NCBI RefSeq assembly: GCF_001879715.1
Contig: NZ_MNBW01000006.1
Location: 62,001-126,000 of the forward strand
Length of the DNA stretch: 64,000 nucleotides
Reading direction: 5' to 3'
Source of the DNA: Nioella nitratireducens
Lineage (GTDB): Bacteria > Pseudomonadota > Alphaproteobacteria > Rhodobacterales > Rhodobacteraceae
The position numbers and the translations under genes are program-made. How positions within the stretch are numbered: the first letter of the stretch is position 1; every line of letters begins with the position of its first letter. Positions 59,494 to 64,000 of the stretch are shown piece by piece. The notes beneath the pieces were generated by a model. It saw only the letters and a list, made by a program, of their open reading frames with translations. It was not told the DNA's origin and made no database searches.

Positions 59494-61101
59494 ATGCTTA
59501 ACTACTTGAAGCTGGTGATCCTTGGCCTGATCGCGGTGCTGGCCGCGATCGCAGCCAACTATGCCCGGGACTCGATCTATATGATCCATATGGTCCTGGT
59601 GATGGTTGTGGCCGCGGGTCTTTTCCTGTGGCAACTGCGCCGCACGGATGAACCGGTTCCGGCAGATGTGCTGGAATCAGAATATATGGACGGCCCGGTG
59701 CGCGTTGCCGTGGCCCTGACGGCCTTTTGGGGCGTCGTCGGGTTTCTGGTCGGCGTGTATATCGCCTTTCAGTTGGCGTTTCCGCAGCTCAACTTCGATT
59801 GGGCACAGGGTTACATGAACTTTGGCCGTCTGCGCCCGCTGCACACCTCGGCGGTGATCTTCGCCTTCGGGGGCACGGGTCTGCTGGCCTCGTCCTTCTA
59901 CGTCGTGCAGCGCACCAGCGCCACGCGGATGTGGGGCGGGAACCTGGCGTGGTTCGTTCTCTGGGGATACCAGTTCTTCATTCTGCTCGCCGCGACCTCC
60001 TATATCCTGGGCGGATCGCAGAGCCGGGAATATGCTGAACCGGAATGGTATATCGACCTGTGGCTGACCGTTGTCTGGGTGGCCTATCTGGCCATGTATG
60101 TCGGGACGCTGATCAAGCGAAAAGAGCCGCATATCTACGTGGCCAACTGGTTCTACCTCAGCTTCATCGTGACCGTGGCGATGCTGCACGTGATCAACAA
60201 CCTGGCCGTGCCGGTGTCGATCTTCGGGTCGCGCTCTGTCTCGCTCTTTTCGGGTGTGCAGGATGCCATGACGCAGTGGTGGTATGGCCACAACGCCGTT
60301 GGCTTCTTCCTGACCGCAGGCTTCCTTGGCATGATGTACTACTTCGTTCCGAAGCAGGCTGAGCGTCCGGTCTACTCCTACAAACTGTCGATCATTCACT
60401 TCTGGGCGCTGATCTTCCTGTATATCTGGGCCGGCCCACACCACCTTCACTACACCGCGCTGCCGGACTGGGCCTCGACCCTCGGCATGGTGTTCTCGGT
60501 CGTGCTGTGGATGCCCTCCTGGGGTGGCATGATCAACGGTCTGATGACGCTGTCTGGCGCATGGGACAAACTGCGGACCGACCCGATCCTGCGGATGATG
60601 GTGACCTCCATCGCCTTCTACGGCATGTCGACCTTCGAAGGCCCGATGATGTCGATCCGCGCGGTCAACTCGCTGTCGCACTATACCGACTGGACGATCG
60701 GTCACGTGCACTCCGGTGCGCTTGGCTGGAACGGGATGATCACCTTCGGGATGCTCTACTACCTCGTGCCGCGCCTGTGGAACCGCAAGGCTCTGTATTC
60801 GCTGCGCATGGTCAGCTGGCACTACTGGCTCGCCACCATCGGCATCGTTCTCTACGCGGCCTCGATGTGGGTGACCGGGATCATGGAAGGGCTGATGTGG
60901 CGTGAAGTCGATCCGCAGGGTTTCCTCGTGAACTCCTTCGCCGACACCGTGGCCGCCAAGTTCCCGATGTATGTGGTCCGTGGCTTGGGTGGGGTTATGT
61001 ACCTGACCGGTTCGCTGATCATGGCCTACAACCTCTGGATGACCGTGCGCAAAGGGGCTGCTTCCGACGCAGTTGCCCCCGCGACGGCCCCCGCCGAATA
61101 A
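59494..61101 (+). CDS. ccoN: cbb3-type cytochrome c oxidase subunit I
   Basis: A 535-residue heme-copper oxidase core subunit of the high-affinity cbb3 oxidase, which binds low-spin heme b, high-spin heme b3 and CuB in the inner membrane. Seen: [22 protein letters not shown] (heme ligand His), [29 protein letters not shown] (CuB His region), [20 protein letters not shown] (CuB His pair) and [20 protein letters not shown] (heme ligands). The ATG at 59494 follows AAGGGACG. First gene of ccoNOQP, controlled from the FNR-box promoter. Confidence 0.97.
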   Translation: MLNYLKLVILGLIAVLAAIAANYARDSIYMIHMVLVMVVAAGLFLWQLRRTDEPVPADVLESEYMDGPVRVAVALTAFWGVVGFLVGVYIAFQLAFPQLNFDWAQGYMNFGRLRPLHTSAVIFAFGGTGLLASSFYVVQRTSATRMWGGNLAWFVLWGYQFFILLAATSYILGGSQSREYAEPEWYIDLWLTVVWVAYLAMYVGTLIKRKEPHIYVANWFYLSFIVTVAMLHVINNLAVPVSIFGSRSVSLFSGVQDAMTQWWYGHNAVGFFLTAGFLGMMYYFVPKQAERPVYSYKLSIIHFWALIFLYIWAGPHHLHYTALPDWASTLGMVFSVVLWMPSWGGMINGLMTLSGAWDKLRTDPILRMMVTSIAFYGMSTFEGPMMSIRAVNSLSHYTDWTIGHVHSGALGWNGMITFGMLYYLVPRLWNRKALYSLRMVSWHYWLATIGIVLYAASMWVTGIMEGLMWREVDPQGFLVNSFADTVAAKFPMYVVRGLGGVMYLTGSLIMAYNLWMTVRKGAASDAVAPATAPAE

Positions 61102-61114
61102 GGAGCGAAACCAG

Positions 61115-61837
61115 ATGGCTTTTCTCGACGGACACAAGAAAATCGAGACCAACGCGACGCTTCTGCTGGCGTTGAGTTTCGTGGTCGTCACCATCGGCGG
61201 GATCGTGGAAATCGCGCCCCTGTTCTACCTGGACAACACGATCGAGGAAGTAGAGGGCATGCGCCCCTACTCTCCGCTCGAATTGGCAGGGCGCGATATC
61301 TACATCCGCGAAGGCTGCTATGTCTGCCACTCGCAGATGATCCGCCCGATGCGGGACGAGGTTGAACGCTACGGTCACTACTCGCTGGCAGCGGAGTCGA
61401 TGTACGACCACCCGTTCCAGTGGGGGTCCAAGCGGACGGGGCCTGACCTCGCCCGCGTCGGTGGCCGCTATTCGGACAGCTGGCATGTGGATCACCTGAG
61501 CGATCCGCAGTCGGTTGTCCCTGAATCGGTGATGCCGCCCTACGCCTATCTGGCCGAAACGGTGATCAGCCCCGAGCATATCGGCGACCTCATGTCGACA
61601 CATCGCATCGTGGGCGTTCCCTACACGGACGAGATGATCGAACAGGCCTCCTTCGACTTTGTCGAACAGGCTACCGATTTCGGCGACAGCGCGGTGCAGG
61701 ATCGTTACCCGGGGGCGCAGGTGCGCAACTTCGATGGCAATCCTGAAATCACCGAGATGGACGCTTTGATCGCTTATCTTCAGATGTTGGGCACGCTGGT
61801 CGATTTCTCGACCTTCACGCCCGACGAAAGCCGCTAA
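61115..61837 (+). CDS. ccoO: cbb3-type cytochrome c oxidase subunit II
   Basis: A 240-residue membrane-anchored mono-heme cytochrome c. An N-terminal helix ([21 protein letters not shown]) is followed by the heme motif CYVCH at 68-72 in [22 protein letters not shown], and the Met ligand is in [15 protein letters not shown]. It relays electrons from CcoP to CcoN. AAGGAG lies before the ATG, 13 bases after ccoN. Confidence 0.97.
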   Translation: MAFLDGHKKIETNATLLLALSFVVVTIGGIVEIAPLFYLDNTIEEVEGMRPYSPLELAGRDIYIREGCYVCHSQMIRPMRDEVERYGHYSLAAESMYDHPFQWGSKRTGPDLARVGGRYSDSWHVDHLSDPQSVVPESVMPPYAYLAETVISPEHIGDLMSTHRIVGVPYTDEMIEQASFDFVEQATDFGDSAVQDRYPGAQVRNFDGNPEITEMDALIAYLQMLGTLVDFSTFTPDESR

Positions 61838-61845
61838 CGGAGGGC

Positions 61846-62067
61846 ATGATGGAAGCAACCTATCACATCATGCGGATCTTCGCGGGAAGCTGGGGACTGG
61901 TCTTCATGTTCCTCGTCTTCGTCGGCGTCATCCTTTGGGCCCTGCGGCCCGGAAGCCGGACTGTCCACGAGGACACCGCGAACATCCCGTTCCGCCATGA
62001 CGACAAGCCGGCCCGGTCCATGGTGACCCCAGGCCAAGACGCCCACCCCAAGGAGGCGCGGCAATGA
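61846..62067 (+). CDS. ccoQ: cbb3-type cytochrome c oxidase subunit CcoQ
   Basis: A 73-residue single-helix protein that stabilises the cbb3 complex in oxygen. It has a membrane helix ([20 protein letters not shown]) and the typical cytoplasmic [20 protein letters not shown] tail. Tandem ATGs at 61846/61849; GGAGGGC precedes. The stop overlaps the ccoP start (ATGA). Confidence 0.93.
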   Translation: MMEATYHIMRIFAGSWGLVFMFLVFVGVILWALRPGSRTVHEDTANIPFRHDDKPARSMVTPGQDAHPKEARQ

Positions 62068-62972
62068 CCGAACAGAAACACCCTGAAGAACAGATCCTGC
62101 AGGAAGGCGATCCGGATACCACGGGTCACTCCTGGGACGGGATCAAGGAGTTCAACAACCCGCTGCCGCGTTGGTGGCTGTGGACCTTCTACGCCTGCAT
62201 CGTGTGGGCGGTGATCTACACGGTCCTGTTCCCGGCATGGCCGCTGGTGCACGGGGCGACCGCCGGTCTGCTCGGGTATTCCACCCGGGGCGAAGTGGCC
62301 GCCGAGATTGCCAGCTTCGAAGAGATGAACGCCCCGATCCGGGCGCGCATCGAAGACGTGGAGCTGGCGTCGATCAACCCCGACGACAACCCGGACCTCT
62401 ACAACTATGCCATTCAAGGTGGGGCCGCGATCTTCCGCACCTGGTGCGCTCAGTGTCACGGCTCGGGTGCGGCTGGCGTGCAGGGGCAGGGCTATCCCAA
62501 CCTGCTGGACGATGACTGGCTGTGGGGCGGCTCGCTTGACGATATCCACACCACCATAAGCCACGGCATCCGCAACGAGGACGATCCTGAAGCCCGCTTT
62601 TCGCAGATGGTCGCCTTTGACGGCATCCTGAGCGACGAGGAAATCTCCAGTGTCGTGCAGTATGTGCGCAACATTTCGGGCCAGTCGCATGACGCCGATC
62701 TGGCGGCAGCCGGAGAGCAGGTGTTCCTCGACAACTGTGCCGCCTGCCACACGGAAGACGGCACCGGCGACCGGATGCTCGGCGCCCCGAACCTGACCGA
62801 CGCCATCTGGCTCTATGGCGGGGACGAGGCGACGCTGGAAGAAACGGTTCGCAACGCCCGCTTCGGTGTGATGCCGGCATGGTCGGAAGACGCCAGTGCG
62901 GCAGGCCGCCTGAGCGAAGCCGAAGTGCGCTCGGTGTCTGTGTATGTCCACTCTCTGGGTGGCGGGGAGTAA
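62064..62972 (+). CDS. ccoP: cbb3-type cytochrome c oxidase subunit III, di-heme
   Basis: A 302-residue di-heme cytochrome c that receives electrons from soluble or membrane cytochromes. The N-terminal anchor is [20 protein letters not shown], preceded by the family motif [19 protein letters not shown]. Heme sites are CAQCH (128-132) and CAACH (225-229), each with a downstream Met ligand (QMVAFDG, GVMPAWS). Last gene of ccoNOQP; a repeat-rich 500-base gap follows before ccoG. Confidence 0.97.
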   Translation: MTEQKHPEEQILQEGDPDTTGHSWDGIKEFNNPLPRWWLWTFYACIVWAVIYTVLFPAWPLVHGATAGLLGYSTRGEVAAEIASFEEMNAPIRARIEDVELASINPDDNPDLYNYAIQGGAAIFRTWCAQCHGSGAAGVQGQGYPNLLDDDWLWGGSLDDIHTTISHGIRNEDDPEARFSQMVAFDGILSDEEISSVVQYVRNISGQSHDADLAAAGEQVFLDNCAACHTEDGTGDRMLGAPNLTDAIWLYGGDEATLEETVRNARFGVMPAWSEDASAAGRLSEAEVRSVSVYVHSLGGGE

Positions 62973-62980
62973 TCCCCAAC

Positions 62981-63258
62981 GAGATTTCCGGTGGCCCCTC
63001 CCGGCCATCGGAAAAAGGTGCCGGTTCTGGTCCTGTTCGCGCGTTTCCTGCAGAACCGGCACCCTAAATATCAAGAGTTCCCGAGGCTGCGTATCGGCCG
63101 ACGGACGAGGTGTCGGTTCCGGTCCTGTTCGCGCGTTTCCTGAGGAACCGGCACCTTATCAATCAAGAGATCCGGCGGCCCCTTCCGGCCGACGGACAAG
63201 GTGCCGGTTCTGGTCCTGTTCGCGCGTTTCCTACAGAACCGGCACCTTTCTATAACTT
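62981..63258. repeat. Three tandem units of about 92 bp, each with two stem-loops, between ccoP and ccoG
   Basis: Units start at 62981, 63075 and 63167 (94, 92 and about 92 bp). Each has a first hairpin, clear in units 1 and 3 (9 bp, with loops CCTCCC and CCTTCC), and a second hairpin whose 12-13 bp stem closes the invariant 20-base loop GTCCTGTTCGCGCGTTTCCT. Second stems are 63017-63029/63051-63063, 63109-63120/63144-63155 and 63200-63212/63234-63246. Units 1 and 3 have GTTCT/AGAAC; unit 2 has GTTCC/GGAAC, a compensatory pair change. No credible ORF is present. The remainder of 62973-63472 holds a terminator, a FNR box and the ccoG leader. Confidence 0.85.
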
Positions 63259-63281
63259 TTTCCGTAACTTGCCAGAAATTT

Positions 63282-63305
63282 GCCGCCTCGGCGGCGTTTT
63301 TCTGT
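63282..63305 (+). terminator. Terminator after the repeat array
   Basis: GCCGC-CTCG-GCGGC followed by GTTTTTCTG. A short but GC-rich stem with a T-run, at the end of the ccoNOQP transcript including its 3' repeats. Confidence 0.6.
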
Positions 63306-63385
63306 TCTGGGCCGAGCGATATCGTCGCAGCGCTCTCCAAAAGCTGAGACGAGAAGTCATCTTTTTTTGGTGTCGCATCGTCGGT

Positions 63386-63399
63386 TTGATCCACGTCAA
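63386..63399 (+). promoter_or_regulatory. FNR box upstream of ccoG
   Basis: TTGAT-CCAC-GTCAA, one mismatch to the consensus, 74 bases before the ccoG start. It suggests a separate FnrL-controlled promoter for the oxidase assembly genes. Confidence 0.8.
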
Positions 63400-63472
63400 G
63401 GATGAGCGGCGGGCCAACCCCCTAAGAACGGTCCACGCACAGCCATGCCGACTTCAAGGAAAGACTCCGTTC

Positions 63473-64000
63473 ATGAGTTCCACCGAAACCCCCCCGAAGC
63501 TTTATGCCGCCCGTGAACCCGTATTCCCCAAGCGGGTACACGGTACGTTTCGGAACCTGAAATGGCTGATCATGATCGTGACCCTCGGCATCTACTACAT
63601 CACGCCGTGGATTCGATGGGACCGGGGGCCGTCGCTTCCCGATCAGGCGGTGCTGGCTGACCTGTCCAGCCGCCGCTTTTTCTTTTTCTGGATCGAGATC
63701 TGGCCGCACGAGTTCTATTTCGTCGCGGGCCTTCTTATCATGGCTGGCCTCGGCCTGTTCCTGTTTACCTCGGCGCTTGGCCGGGTGTGGTGTGGCTATA
63801 CCTGCCCGCAGACCGTCTGGACCGATCTGTTCTACACCGTCGAACGCTGGATCGAGGGCGACAGGAACGCCCGTCTGCGCCTGTGGAAACAGGAATGGAA
63901 TGCCAAGAAGATCCGGCTGCGTTTGACCAAATACCTTGTGTGGTTGCTGATCGCTATCGCGACCGGCGGGGCGTGGGTGTTCTATTTCACCGATGCGCCG
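63473..64000 (+). CDS. ccoG: cbb3 oxidase assembly ferredoxin CcoG (RdxA/FixG), 3' end beyond the window
   Basis: The first 176 residues of a polyferredoxin-like membrane protein needed for copper handling during cbb3 oxidase assembly. It begins MSSTETPPKLYAAREPVFPK, has the first helix LKWLIMIVTLGIYYITPWIRW and the family signature LGRVWCGYTCPQTVWTDLFY with the conserved Cys pair near residue 105. The gene is cut by the window edge before the 2x[4Fe-4S] domain. AAGGA lies 13 bases upstream of the ATG. Normally ccoHIS follow. Confidence 0.95.
   Translation, partial: MSSTETPPKLYAAREPVFPKRVHGTFRNLKWLIMIVTLGIYYITPWIRWDRGPSLPDQAVLADLSSRRFFFFWIEIWPHEFYFVAGLLIMAGLGLFLFTSALGRVWCGYTCPQTVWTDLFYTVERWIEGDRNARLRLWKQEWNAKKIRLRLTKYLVWLLIAIATGGAWVFYFTDAP

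Noticed and set aside
62981-63258. CRISPR array in the ccoP-ccoG gap
   Set aside because: Only three units, each about 92 bp with near-identical sequence over most of its length. There are no unique spacers and no cas genes, so tandem structured units fit better.
63445-63475. An ATG at 63445 as start of ccoG
   Set aside because: It is out of frame with the ccoG reading frame.

Overview
The window is a GC-rich, densely coded piece of an alphaproteobacterial chromosome. It most probably comes from the Rhodobacterales (Rhodobacter/Paracoccus/Roseobacter group). The evidence is the divergent regB / senC-regA redox locus, a FnrL-type Fnr with a hemN neighbour and a ccoNOQP-ccoG cluster carrying FNR boxes, a 46-residue aa3-oxidase subunit IV, and the order divL-tsaE-amgK-murU-addB-addA-trxA. 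No insertion sequence, prophage, CRISPR array, rRNA or tRNA gene was seen. The window starts inside an MFS transporter gene and ends inside ccoG.

Layout. 1-8 kb: MFS transporter, quinone oxidoreductase, COQ9-like protein, rpsU, GFA-family protein, a lipoprotein coupled to cox subunit IV, then an overlapping acyl-CoA dehydrogenase / metallo-beta-lactamase fold / DUF6173 operon. 8-12.6 kb: tsaC, yqgE, a DsbD-alpha-like protein, a structured RNA candidate, DUF2853, an HD-domain protein, an orphan BrnA-like protein and REP-like repeats. 12.6-30.3 kb: ahcY, HD hydrolase, LysR regulator (HvrB-like by context), regA-senC/regB, divL, tsaE, amgK, murU, addB, addA and trxA. 30.4-41.2 kb: glnK-amtB, a bifunctional penicillin-binding protein, an acyltransferase, mlaA-mlaC and a type I secretion ATPase/adaptor pair. 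41.2-50 kb: recR, ybaB, dnaX, a phosphatase, SRP RNA, a nucleotidase, nudC, an SRPBCC protein, pheA and a membrane cytochrome c. 50-56 kb: a yejABEF oligopeptide importer. 56-64 kb: an oxygen-responsive block of hemN, fnrL, universal stress protein, ccoNOQP and ccoG.

How the genes fit together. Low-oxygen respiration dominates. RegBA and FnrL are the two redox regulators, and perfect or near-perfect FNR boxes lie before hemN/fnrL, usp/ccoN and ccoG. The cbb3 oxidase, a CycM-like cytochrome c and an aa3 subunit are their respiratory context. A second theme is the envelope: MurNAc recycling by AmgK/MurU, a bifunctional PBP, MlaA/MlaC lipid transport, an O-acyltransferase and type I secretion. 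Genome maintenance (AddAB, RecR, DnaX, YbaB) and t6A tRNA modification (TsaC, TsaE) are also present.

The most unusual features are non-coding. First, three tandem units of about 92 bp, each with two stem-loops, lie between ccoP and ccoG; their outer stems differ by a compensatory base change and share a 20-base loop. Second, a well-folded RNA candidate with its own terminator lies at 10.4-10.5 kb. Third, two copies of an 11-bp-periodic GTGCAC array sit 18 kb apart in opposite orientation. Fourth, large hairpins lie between ahcY and the HD hydrolase. Two very small genes and a lipoprotein gene with a one-base frameshift in its signal peptide were also read directly from the sequence.
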